64,000 bases of DNA from Polytrichum commune (taxonomy: Eukaryota > Streptophyta > Polytrichopsida > Polytrichales > Polytrichaceae): contig OX485806.1 of NCBI GenBank assembly GCA_950295325.1, positions 434,001 to 498,000 of the forward strand. The letters are read 5' to 3'. Made by a program: the position numbers and the translations under genes. The stretch's first letter is position 1, and each line of letters opens with the position of its first letter. The notes beneath the pieces are model-generated. The model saw only the letters and a list, made by a program, of their open reading frames with translations. It had not been told where the DNA came from and did not search any database. Of the stretch, positions 1 through 9,830 are shown piece by piece.

Positions 1-325
1 CCTGTACCGTGATTACACAAGTCCTCAACAAAATTGGACCCGTAAAAGCACATGAAATTGTCTAGGTATGCCCAAAGTATAGATTCAAGATGAATATGGA
101 TGCTTGAGGGGATCCTAATTGTCAACTCACATATTGTAGCCTCAAGGTAGTAACGATTTTTACTTATATCAAATCATGGTCCGCTCTAAGTCTGATGAAG
201 CCACGGTAAATTGTAATGATGTGTAGCCGGCAATTGCTGCGCTAAGTAAATCAGGTGATGAATATTTTGTAGAACACTCAATGTGGCGTGTCAGTGGATG
301 TAGGTTCTCATCTTGACAGGTGTCA

Positions 326-533
326 TTAAACGAGCCCCCATGTGAGCATGTCGGTCATGGAACGAGCAAACAGAGCACCCAGGACAGCACCCAAACACGG
401 GGCAACCCACGAGTACCACCACTCCGAGGACCCCTTCCCAGGAATCGGGAAAAAGAAATGCACGATGCGAGGTGATAAATCGCGTGCCGGATTTAATGCA
501 GGCCCTGTTGTCCCACCTCCACAAAGCACAAGT
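326..533 (-). pseudogene. Last exon of a GlpF-like (GIP) aquaglyceroporin
   Basis: Translated on the minus strand, this exon begins at a clean acceptor (TGCAG at about 534-538). It encodes the second half-pore of a major intrinsic protein: GPALNPARDLSPR, then PIPGKGSSEWWYSWVAP and a last hydrophobic stretch ending in a stop at 326-328. The Asp directly after NPAR is the hallmark of glycerol-transporting members, and the PIPGKGSS loop resembles bacterial GlpF-like proteins. In land plants this subfamily (GIP) is known mainly from mosses. The rest of the gene (first NPA half, other helices) is not recognisable in 534-1080. This is therefore a 3' exon fragment, or a gene whose other exons lie outside what I can recognise. 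Confidence 0.62.
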
Positions 534-1612
534 CTGCACGAACACAGTTCCATGTTTCTCAGAAAATTAGGTCTTACATTTACTTTCCTAGAGAATGCAT
601 CCCCACAAATGAAGCGGCTCTGCAAGATCACCAGAAACGTGGGAATTTCGGTTGTTTCTCATGACACTCTATTGAATCTCTTAAAACAATCTGGGTTGTG
701 GAGTTGTGGAAATACATCCAACAAACATTTTGTGAAGTAGAAGCTGAGACAAACAGGATGTCATGTCGTCTCTGGGTAATAACCTTGATGCGCAGCAAGG
801 GTACCAAAAAACGTGCGAAATAGGTATCGACGTTTTGAATGATATCTTTTTGAAGCTCTTCATGACTCTGGGTTCTGGAGATGTGACGATGGAAATTTAA
901 TCCAGTTCGAAACCAGGACTAACATTGGGTACTGGTGTTTATGGTTAGTGACCGTGATGATCAGCAAGGTTACCGAAAGCATGTGAAAATGACGTTCTTT
1001 TTGTATTATCAAGTTGCAATATGTTCGTTTAAGTGTCCACAAAATACATGACAAGTGTGAAGGAATCATTATTAAAGGCACGATGTGGGCCTAGTGTGGC
1101 GCTCATCTGAATTGGTCACAGATGTTTGAGTGTATGGCAAGGCTTATAGCTAGTCAAGAACGAATTCTACGAAGATAATAATCACGGTGAGATTGGTTTA
1201 TGTGCTCAAAATTTAGATACCATGGTGAGTTCAATAGTTAACACAATTCAACTTCAGTGTAGGTGGTCACCTCACCCGTAAAGATAAAAGGGTGGTCTTT
1301 GAAAATTAAGCTGGTTTAATAAGATGAAAGGCCCTCTAAAATTCTCAAATGTAAATTACATGTACAAATCATGAAAAGGTTGCATTGCATGTAGTTGGTT
1401 CATTGTTAAATGTAATATTTTGCCTTGTATGCCCATAAGTCATGCATAAGGTTTTTTGGGCCATGCCCTAAGACCATGACTATGCTTCACTTGGTTTTAC
1501 GAGCTATTAAGGCTAGATGAAGCAATGACCTTAAGTTTAAGAAGTAGGTTGACATGATCCATTTCCATGAAAACACACATGTTAAAAAACTATAGTTTAG
1601 GATGGTAGGAAA
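534..1612. other. Non-coding stretch with a diverged direct repeat
   Basis: No convincing gene is visible. Positions about 769-825 and 943-1000 are diverged direct copies (shared core CAGCAAGG-TACC-AAA) about 172 bp apart. The short ORFs here show no family resemblance. Confidence 0.4.
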
Positions 1613-1614
1613 TA

Positions 1615-1969
1615 CATTAAATATGATATTTAGTCGCATATGGTTTTAATGTTATCATGGTAACTTTTTGGACGACACTTCTTAGAAATAAATGGACAAA
1701 TATTTCGTATGGATAATGGATGAGTTCATGCATTGTCCAAAACCCAACTTTCTCTTGTCAGCAAGTTGTGATGAAATATTGTCATGGATGATTGAATTTT
1801 GGATGAAACATCAATGGGTATGTGACAGTAATTGCAACATTGTAAACCTATAATCCCCCCAGAACATAACAAGAAATCATAACTAATGTTGGGTCAACAT
1901 TTAGTGTTGGTACTAATTAGTATTGAGCAAGATAATTAGAGTTGGTCACGGTAACCATCATATTTAGTG
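1615..1969. mobile_element. TA-flanked MITE, copy 1
   Basis: This 355-bp copy has terminal inverted repeats reading CAYTAAATATGATATTTAG and TA directly outside each end. It shares its whole length (blocks such as GATGAGTTCATGCATTG and TTGTGATGAAATATTGTCATGG) with copies at 46511-46873 and 54145-54517. It has no coding capacity. The TA flanks suggest mobilisation by a Tc1/mariner-type transposase. Confidence 0.75.
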
Positions 1970-1971
1970 TA

Positions 1972-2789
1972 GTTTAGGACACGAGCTCTACCGGTTAAAT
2001 TCAATACCGGATGATGTTGGTGGACAAATCATTATCTGGAACCATGAATATATAAATATACTTTTGGTGGAGTTTTGGTGTATACATAGTAAATCTATAT
2101 GGTGATTTTTTTATGTTGTTTTGTTGACATAAATTCAAGTTTGTCTTTGATGTTTGGAAATACTTATGATATACTTATTAGTTGACAAATGTATTTCATT
2201 TCAAAGGGTTTTAGGGTTTAGGATTTAGGGTCCGGTTTATCATACTTTAATGTATATTTCCATAGAATATATGTTGATAGATTTCATTATGTTATATACA
2301 TGTTATGATTCTTATAAATATAAATATTTATTGGAATCTTAACGTTAATTATGTGATACTCCAACAAATGGTTCGTTATCACTTTTAGGTTGGTGACTTT
2401 ATTTTTTTCAATTAAACCACATTATCTAGAATCCGAACAACAAAGAATTTGTATTTGTTGAATACACTTCAATTAATATAAAAAATTATATATATAGATA
2501 TATATAAACCCTTTCAAGTTTGACAAATTGGTCATCAATGAAATGGAAATACTCCAATGAATAGCTAAATATGAGTTTAGTATCCCTATCCTTAAACACC
2601 GCAAAGCAACATATGTCATTGTGCATTCCTTGAATACTCAATTTCTACAACAACATCATGTTAATATATTAAGAGATTGTAATCTTCAATTCTCCCACAT
2701 ACTATGCCTCAATGAGACTCGCATAAAGTCTCAACGAGATTCAACATGTTGGTCACAATTGATAAAGGTCAAAATAGATGAGATATTAT
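1972..2789. other. AT-rich intergenic DNA
   Basis: No gene is seen. A short telomere-like run of degenerate TTTAGGG units lies at about 2206-2234. The stretch ends at the TATG flank of the giant element. Confidence 0.5.
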
Positions 2790-2793
2790 TATG

Positions 2794-2821
2794 AACACTA
2801 TATTCGTTATTTGGAGACTTT
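2794..2821 (+). repeat. Left terminal inverted repeat of the giant element
   Basis: These 28 bases match the reverse complement of 36347-36374 exactly. TATG at 2790-2793 is the presumed target duplication. A second short similarity (GAGAC with AT-rich spacing) follows inside. Confidence 0.75.
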
Positions 2822-3127
2822 TTGTTAATTTTGAGACTATTTAAGGACGTGGCTTTCACATTTATAGGAATGAAAACACTACAAATATGCTATGTTCCCA
2901 ATATGGAAACAAATATGAAACTCAAATGCATGTAATTACACATATAAAAATAGGGAAATGGGACAATTACAACATTTGCATATAGGAAATCGATATCATA
3001 TTCATTGAAGAGGGTCAAAATACAAAATGCAAGTGGAATATCCACTATTAGGCCAAAGCCCTAGAAACACAAATCCACATCTATATGTATTTTAATATAG
3101 CCTATACATTTGGACCATGAATAGGCG

Positions 3128-3463
3128 TCACTCTTTTGTTTTTGAAATACTATTATTAGCCTTTGCGGCCGTTTCTTTTTCTTTTGCTTTCATGGCGTCT
3201 ATGGCTCTAAATATCTCGGCTCCGCGACTGTAACCTTGTTTATTCCCATTCCCAACCCTCGAATATATGCCATTTTCCCATATTGGCCGACCCCCTACCG
3301 AATAAGTGGAATACGAACGCGTTTGGGAAACCGAATGTCTTGCACTCTTTCGTAGGGCCAAACAACGATCAGACTCGCAAGTCGCAGTCTTCAGTGTTCG
3401 CCTATCCAATGACGGAGTGGAGGATTCACGTCCCACATCCATGTATATTGGGGTCTGAAACAA
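3128..3463 (-). CDS. Hypothetical protein near the left end of the giant element
   Basis: This open frame of about 111 codons on the minus strand ends in a Lys/Glu/Ala-rich, probably helical tail (AIDAMKAKEKETAAKANN). Its middle is Ser/Arg-rich with SVGGRPIWENGIYSRVGNG. I do not recognise a family. It lies downstream of, and on the same strand as, the FCP1-like exons, so it could be a final exon of that transcription unit or a small separate gene. The first ATG may not be the true start. A TTACGGATG motif related to the element's palindromes lies just upstream at about 3503. Confidence 0.35.
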   Translation of the reverse strand: MFQTPIYMDVGRESSTPSLDRRTLKTATCESDRCLALRKSARHSVSQTRSYSTYSVGGRPIWENGIYSRVGNGNKQGYSRGAEIFRAIDAMKAKEKETAAKANNSISKTKE

Positions 3464-3561
3464 TGACCATAAATATATATAACGACGTGGGTTAGTATAA
3501 GTTACGGATGTAAGTCCGAAAAACCCAAGAATTTGAAATGCACTAAATTAATATGCGGACA

Positions 3562-4859
3562 TCATGAACGAAAAACTTGAGAATGCCAATAGTGGGGCAC
3601 CTTGGCCTTCGGGGCGGCGGTTTGATCTTCAGGGACATCGAGGGGAGTAGACACAAGCACAACCAGGACGTTCGTAAAGGCCGGGACATCAATGTGGGGT
3701 TCATCCATGCAAAGACGCCTGGTCGACCGCGGGTTTCGAACGTGCTTCTCATTGCGGAGGGGAGATGGGGATAGAGCGTAATAATATTGAGCTTTGCAAC
3801 CTTTGGAGGAGGGCTATTGACAACTCCGTCTTCGAACCCCGAGTCTTTGGAGTAATCCACGGCAAAGGCGGCATCGACGGCCGAAAATTGAAATAGTGAA
3901 GGCATTGAAACGTCGGTCACACCAATGGAAGGGGAGCTGGGGCCCGGCTGAGATGTAGACATGCCATGTCTGAGACTTTGGGATGCTTGGTGAGGCAACT
4001 AAGGCACAAAAATACATTTACAAAATAAGGAGAGAAATGTTAGATATAAACATGGAGAGTCCAAGTACGGAGCCAAAAAGTATCAAAGTTCTCATACCAA
4101 TTTATTGAGTTCAGCAAAGCCGTACAACCTCCTAAATTCTGTATCTCTTGGGCCTAGAGATCTATTGCCAATACGATTTGAGAGGACAAAATCCGGGACA
4201 CTTACGGAGTGATGGGCAAGCCTTCTAATGTAGGGTCCTAATTCTAACTCTAGGAAGTTGTCGTTTCTATCGCCCTCCCAAGGGTTCAGGAAAATGCAGT
4301 TGCCCGGGGGGTTGAGAACGCTCTTCGCCGGGCTGTCGTCAATGAGGAGCGTGTTCTCCGGAGTGGGCCAATAACCTTGGGGGACCCCCTCCAACATCGG
4401 GACGCCCACCCAGAGGTTCTTCCTCAGCACCTTAAGGAATTGAGGTCCGCGGCCTCCTCCGACCTTGGGTACAATCTTGCCGCTACGGTCATAAAGGTCA
4501 TCGCAGTGTTCTTGACCGAGAAGCAAGCACGGCATTGCGAGTTCTCGGAAAAGGAAACTGACGACGGCCTTCGTGTTGTCCATCAGCATGGAGCTCCAGA
4601 TGATGACATGGGCCAAGCCGAGGACCTCACGAAGGAAGCACCTCAAGCCGGGCCGGACGCACACAACCTTCTTGTTAATTAGTGTATCGAAGCGCCCGCC
4701 GTAATCCATGTCTTGTGGAGTACGGTAGGGACCCTTGGACGCACTATTGGAGATATGTGTGGATTGACAAAGCACGCCATTGAGGTCAAATATTATGAAG
4801 TTTTTCCTCATGGGCTGGCTTGGTCTTTCGGCGGGGTTGCGACATATCTCCGACGGACC
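3562..4859 (-). CDS. FCP1/NIF-like HAD phosphatase domain (3' exons of the DGQH gene)
   Basis: Exon 4859-4098 encodes a HAD fold: motif I is FIIFDLNGVL, then CVRPGLRCFLREV, VIIWSSM (motif II Ser/Thr region) and the acidic motif ENTLLIDDSPAK. This order is that of FCP1/small CTD phosphatases. The second Asp of the usual DxD is Asn (DLNG), as in some plant relatives, so catalysis is doubtful. The exon follows an acceptor (ATCACAG) in phase 0. The upstream exon can end at a phase-0 donor (GAG/GTAATC, 5205), leaving an intron that holds one palindrome, so I favour one fused gene. A further exon starts at 3998 after TTAG and runs to about 3801. An acidic frame ending at 3562-3564 (DVPAFTNVLVVLVSTP) may be the last exon, but its splice site is uncertain. 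A separate downstream gene is the alternative. Confidence 0.6.
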
Positions 4860-5099
4860 CTGTGATGGCACATACTACCTAGGTGAATGGCACTACCCAA
4901 GAAAACCAAATGACAAGCATGCAAAAACGCAACAAAGAAATGCGAGGCAACAAGTATCCGAAGAACTATCCAGTTCAAAAAATTGTATTAATGTGTTTGG
5001 TGATATACATTTCGCGAATAATTTACATTGTCACTAAAGGTCTCTCCTAAGATTAATTGAGCCTACACTAGCAAAATTGGATCCGCCGCCGCGGGCGAA

Positions 5100-5150
5100 G
5101 TCGAGATTCGAACTCGAAAATATGCACACGCCACGAAAGCTGGCTGACTG
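5100..5150 (-). other. tRNA-like T-arm (possible SINE or tRNA relic)
   Basis: Read on the minus strand, TCGAG-TTCGAAT-CTCGA forms a perfect 5-bp stem with a seven-base TTCGAAT loop, the B-box/T-arm signature of a tRNA. I cannot fold a convincing D-arm or anticodon arm around it. It lies in the proposed intron between the two halves of the DGQH/FCP1 gene. Confidence 0.3.
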
Positions 5151-5154
5151 GGAA

Positions 5155-5177
5155 CTTACGGACGCACGTCCGTAAAG
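5155..5177. repeat. Palindrome copy near the 3' part of the DGQH gene
   Basis: This is a near-perfect copy of the 24-bp palindrome (CTTACGGACGCACGTCCGTAAAG). It lies within the proposed intron 5204-4860. Confidence 0.85.
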
Positions 5178-6593
5178 AGGGAGGCATGCTCAAAGGTTGA
5201 TTACCTCTTCAGCGGTGAGTTCCTCGCCGGCAGTGCCTCCCTCACCAGGCCCAGTTGCGGGGCCAGGTTCCGGATGCGCGTCCGTAAATTCGCCCTGCGT
5301 GTCTTCCACCACCAACAAATCGGCTCCACCTGCTTGCGACGCTTGCGTGCCGACGAAAGGTTGATCCTCATGCGAGGAGTCTTGGCCCCCCCGCATATGT
5401 ACATCTTCATCGGCGAGGGGGGCGTCGCCGATGTTGACATCTTCATCGTCTCCTATGGCGGGAGGGGAGGGCTCTGGAGCGGCAGCAACCTGGGGAGGGG
5501 GCGGGACAACCAACGCGGGGGCCGTATAGGTGTGCTCCGGTATGTACACCGTGTGGCTGCTAGAAGGAGGGCGCACCAGAACGGGGGGCACGGACATGGC
5601 GGGCTCGGGAGCTGCATACACCACCTGGGGTCTTGCCTACAAACTTGCCATCATGCTCATGAATTGTTGGCTTTGAGCCAAGAATTGTTGATTTTGAGCC
5701 ATGAGGTCGGCGTGCCTCCGAGCAGACTCCAACCTAGCTTGCTCCATCTCAGCTTGGATGGCGGCCATCTTCCTGGCATGCTCTTCGTTGGCCTCCCGGA
5801 GCCGCATGTCAAGCTCTTCCTTCATCCTCTTCTCCATCTTCTCGTCCAGCTCGGAGACGGACATGGGCTCTCTCTTCACCTTGCCTGGCTCAGAAGGCAA
5901 GGCGGAGATGGAAGCGTACAGCCTCACCTCATCCTCGTCTTCATCTGAGAGTTCCAAGACGGCGCCTTCGGGGTATTCGTTGTAAGGTGTCTTGTTCCTC
6001 TGCCGCCGGCTTGCACGGTAGGAGTCGATATCGGGCCTCGATATCAACTCTAGCATATCTCTACCTTCCATGGGCGGGAGCGCCGCCTGCTCACTGGGCT
6101 CTCCCCCACCAGAGGACGCCGTGCATCCGGTTTCTGCAGCAAGGTCCGCATCCCTCTCCGCCATAAGCCTTGCAGCACGAGATGGGCCCACAGTGGAAGG
6201 AAGCCCAACTCGAGAAGTGGGAGTCCCAAAGGGTGATAGACTAGGCGTATTATGAGGCACCCGAATTGGAGTGACGTTGGGCTGCGCCTCCTCTGCATCC
6301 ATGTTGTCTTCACCCAGGAGATACGCCACGCGATCCACTGGATGACGAGCAAGACCACGCAAGTCTTCCTGCCTGGAGGGCTGTCCCCTTGGAGACATTG
6401 GATCATCGTCTCCATCGCTACCCCACCCACCTGCATGAGAAGGCTCCTCTCTAGAGGCAAGAGGAACAGCAGGATGTGGGGTAATGATATCCAAGAAGTC
6501 ATTGAGATCCATTTTCTCTGCAAGCTTCCTGTGATCTTTGCACTCATCCATGTCGCCAGCCCCCACAAACGAGTTAACCTGCAACCCAAGCAT

Positions 6594-6865
6594 CTGCACC
6601 AAATAAAAAAAGTTAGTGGATTGTTGGTATCAAGATTGAATTGACGGGGCAAATGGACATACAAACATGATGCAGTGTGCATTTTACGGACGTACGTCCG
6701 TAAAATACACACTGGTTTAGGTTTGATAACTTTACGGCTGCGCGGCCGTAAATATGCATTGCAGCGCGGCCGCAAAGTTGAAATGAACTAGGTGGTTACA
6801 CTTTACGGTCGCGCGGCCATAAAGTTGCATCAGGTGGAGGCATGAAAGTTTTTTTAAGTACTTAC
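6594..6865. repeat. Intron packed with four variant palindromes
   Basis: Copies lie at 6681-6706 (a perfect 26-bp palindrome centred on GTAC), 6731-6752, 6761-6777 (half copy) and 6801-6824. In the last three the core drifts to GCGGCC. The stretch is bounded by a GTAAGT donor and a TGCAG acceptor of the DGQH gene. Confidence 0.8.
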
Positions 6866-8185
6866 CAATGCCGCATAAACAAATTTGGTCCCCCCGAAGA
6901 CGTTGTACACTGTCTCACTCATCACAGTCACAGCCTTCAATACTCCTATGTAAAAGTCCATTCGGAGCTCGGTTGCCGGGCAGATTGCGAACATCGCCTC
7001 GTCCATTAGCTCCTTGGGGTGTGGAGGCGGCAACTGGTAAATTTTCTTGAACACGCTCTTCGCCTTTATAGGCAAACGCCCACTTGGCGAAGACTTCCGT
7101 GTCAAGAAATAGATACATATAGCGCCGACCTGCTTTACCCCCCTTGCTTCTTCGATGACGGCGATGCCTTCCGTCTTCGCGGGGGCGTATGTGCTGTGGA
7201 AGATATTGTATTCGAGATCCATCGTCGAGTTGTATAGGTCGACGACCGCTGCGGATCTCTCTTGGTCCACAATCCACAGCCACACGTTTGGCTCCAGAAG
7301 TGCAGGGGACCGAAAGCTCTTGAAAGCTTTCAGGAAGCTGTCGTAGAAAGGGGTCCCCGGAGGAGGTTGTTTCCAAGAATTTGGAAATGCACGGAAATCA
7401 AAGATAGCAAAAGGACAACCCCGGGGGTCATCTCTCACAGTGGCCCGCGAAGCATGGGTGTCCCACTTGCCGAACTTCAATTGTGATGTCACAGCGCAAA
7501 ACCTCGCGACACCCTCGAATTTGGCATTCTTCTTTCTATCGAGGAAGTGTTTATACAAAGTTGTCTCCCTTTCGTCGATAGAACCTTTCTTCTCGTTCTT
7601 CCTTGAGCGCTGGGCCAAGAACGGAGATGTTGCTCTTATCAATGCCTTCATTGAGACGCCATTGATGTGGTATGCTATTTTCAATCCCCTCCAGTTGTCC
7701 CACACAATGTCACCATCTGCATCTGTAAGGTTGTAGGCGGGTACCAATTTGCCTATCTCCCTCATAGCCAATGTCTTCTTCTTCCTGTATTCGCACCATT
7801 CCTTAATATGGTACGTTGAAGGCTTCATAAACCTTGGTCGTTTGAGGAAGATTTTTGGATACGGCGCTGTCCTTCTCGGAGTCTCCTTAAGAAGGTGTTC
7901 TGCCGCCTTGTAAAGCTCGGCATCGAGCAACCCTTGGAGGGGACGGAAAAACTCTCTGAGGATTGGAGGCACCTTAATCTTCAGGTCCTCTTTGTACTTC
8001 TTCTCCGTCTCAAGGTTGATGAGTTCTCCGTTGCTGTGTGCATGGAAGACGCGCATTCAGATAGCCCAGGTCTTACCCAACGAAGTGATGAGCTTCAGTT
8101 CGCCCTTCAGATCTTGCACTGTCTTCATGCCGCTTTGCTTCATGTCAATGCTTGAGAACTTCGTCACAATCGCACTGCTGAATGC

Positions 8186-8339
8186 CTGCAAGTAGAGAAA
8201 CAAATGAGTTGTTGAAATGAGATTAAAAAATGGAATGAGAACAGTCTAGTTTACGGACGCGCGCCCGTAAACTTGGAGCACAGAAAGAGTGAAGGAGAAT
8301 TTACGGACGCGCGTCCGTAAATTCATTTGGGAATATTAC
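8186..8339. repeat. Intron with two palindromes
   Basis: Copies lie at 8249-8272 (one mismatch) and 8299-8322 (perfect). The intron donor is CAG/GTAATA and the acceptor is CTTGCAG/G. Confidence 0.8.
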
Positions 8340-8622
8340 CTGCCATTTGGGATTCTTGACGACTGCGTTGTCCCTCTCTTTTGGTGGACAGCCGTGCTCC
8401 TCCCACAAGGTCCTACCAGCCACGATGTTGGCTGCCCATGACGCCTCAAACGCTTTGATTTTGTTTGTCTGGTTGAGGAAGGCAGATATGGCGATGAGCT
8501 GATTGGAGTCCTCTGAATGCACGAGAAGTGCCTTCCAATATCGGATTGTGGGTTTCAGAGGGCTCTTCCGATTATCGTCTACGAGGAGAGCTTTTGCCGC
8601 TTCCACGCTATGCTGGCCGTCC

Positions 8623-8630
8623 ACGATGTA
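8623..8630. repeat. Left 8-bp target-site duplication of the hAT element
   Basis: ACGATGTA here is repeated exactly at 24113-24120, on the other side of the element. Eight-base duplications are diagnostic of hAT transposition. Confidence 0.95.
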
Positions 8631-8639
8631 CAGGGTTGT

Positions 8640-8715
8640 CTATTGTGTCGTGACGGAGGGTAATCCCGACATAATGTCGTGCCGTCACGACACGTATCCG
8701 TCACGACATTATGCC
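8640..8715. repeat. Subterminal inverted-repeat cluster at the hAT left end
   Basis: TGTCGTGACGG, CATAATGTCGTG, CCGTCACGACA and CGTCACGACATTATG occur within 75 bases and can pair into alternative hairpins. The same block is kept in the 531-bp copy at 55960-56035. Confidence 0.8.
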
Positions 8716-8865
8716 GGATGCTGTCTTTATCCTGACGGACTTGAATTTTACCGATTTTTTTGTGTAATTACATTAACCCATTTCTGACACGTAGGATTTA
8801 CAATGTCCACGTGTGATGACATGTCAGCAAAGTAAAGGTAAAGTGGGGAAAATTTTACTAGAGCC

Positions 8866-9571
8866 CGTCCGCCCCCCCGTCCGCCTCCGTTCCCAACCCC
8901 CGTTCGCCCCCGTTCCCCCCCGTTCACAATCCCATTCGCCACCGTTCCCCCCCGTCCGCTCCCGTTCCCAACCCCGTCCGCTCCCCCGTCCGCCCCACCC
9001 CCGTCCGCCCCCCCCCCCCCCCCCGTCCGGCCCCCCCCTCCCCCGTCCGTCCGCTCCCCCGTCCGCTCCCTTGTCCGTTCCCCCCCCCCTCCGTCCGCTT
9101 CCCCGTCCGCCCCCCCCGTCCGCTCCCCCCCCCGTCCGTCCGTTCCCCCTTCCGCTCCCCCGTCCGCTCCCCCGTCCGTCCGCTCCGTCCGCTCCCCCGT
9201 CCGTCCGCTCCGTCCGCTCCGTCCGCTCCCCCCCCCCCCCGTCCGTCCGCTCCCCCCCCCTCCGTCCGCTTCCCCGTCCGCCCCCCCGTCCGGTCCCCCC
9301 CGTCCGTCCGCTCCCCCGTCCGCTCCCCCGTCCGCTCCCTTGTCCGCTCCCCCGTCCGCTCCCTTGTCCGCTCCCCCCCCCCCCTCCGTCCGCTTCCCCG
9401 TCCGCCCCCCGTCCGCTCCCCCCCCCCCCCCCCCCCCCCCGTCCGCTCCCCCCCCCCCCCCCCCCCCCCCGTCCGCTCCCCCCCGTCCGTCCGCTCCCTC
9501 GTCCGCTCCCCCCCTCCGTCCGCCCCCCCGTCCGGTCCCCCCCCCCCCCCCCTTCCGTCCGCTCCCCCGTC
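8866..9571. repeat. GTCCGC/poly-C array, left end of the hAT element
   Basis: About 700 bases consist of repeated (C)n-GTCCGCT units with poly-C runs up to about 20. The array lies between the TIR and the transposase promoter. Long open frames on both strands here are low-complexity artefacts. Confidence 0.9.
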
Positions 9572-9577
9572 CGATTC

Positions 9578-9830
9578 GAATACTATAAATTGAGGGTTCA
9601 AGGTGCCATTTTTGCCTCCACTGACATAGTGTGTCTCAAGTCTTTTGATTCTCCTTTGAGGAGTGAGGAGTGAGGATTGAATGCGTGAGACCCGAATGCA
9701 GAGGATACTTTGTCCAATCTAGTGACTGTGAATTAGGGTTGCCCTTGTGGCACTCTTGAACAGGACCTAGTATGCGATCAAAGTTACTTGCTCTAACTTG
9801 TTTGTATTTGCAGGTTTTGTTGAAGTCATG
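9578..9830 (+). promoter_or_regulatory. Promoter and 5' leader of the hAT transposase gene
   Basis: ACTATAAATTG at about 9580 is a TATA-box candidate directly after the C-rich array. TTGTATTTGCAG ending at 9813 looks like the acceptor of a leader intron. The first ATG of the transposase frame is at 9828. Confidence 0.5.

Larger units (their letters stand above)
5205..8630 (-). pseudogene. DGQH gene, 3' portion left of the hAT insertion
   Basis: Exons read on the minus strand are 8630-8340, 8185-6866 and 6593-5205, with good GT/AG sites and phase 0 at each junction. The first codons complete YIVDGQHSVEAAK, reminiscent of ParB/DGQHR-type motifs. The middle exon is a 440-residue unknown globular region. 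The last exon is charged and proline-rich, with a coiled coil rich in Glu, Arg, Met and Gln (about 5640-5870) and a Pro/Ala/Val tail. Both introns carry palindrome copies. Two in-frame stops are present: TGA at 8057-8059 (probably CGA) and TAG at 5637-5639 (probably CAG). The frame is otherwise continuous over about 1,000 codons, so the gene decayed recently. The 5' half lies at 24113-25119, beyond the hAT element. Confidence 0.65.

Noticed and set aside
5100-5150. A functional tRNA gene
   Set aside because: Only the T-arm is convincing; no matching D-arm, anticodon arm or acceptor stem could be drawn.
7019-7736. Plus-strand frames opposite the DGQH gene
   Set aside because: Shadows of the minus-strand coding exon, which has correct splice sites and better composition.
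8813-9673. Long proline-rich and glycine-rich open frames on both strands
   Set aside because: They exist only because the GTCCGC/poly-C array lacks stops; composition follows the repeat. The same applies at 16434-16991 and 23169-24486.
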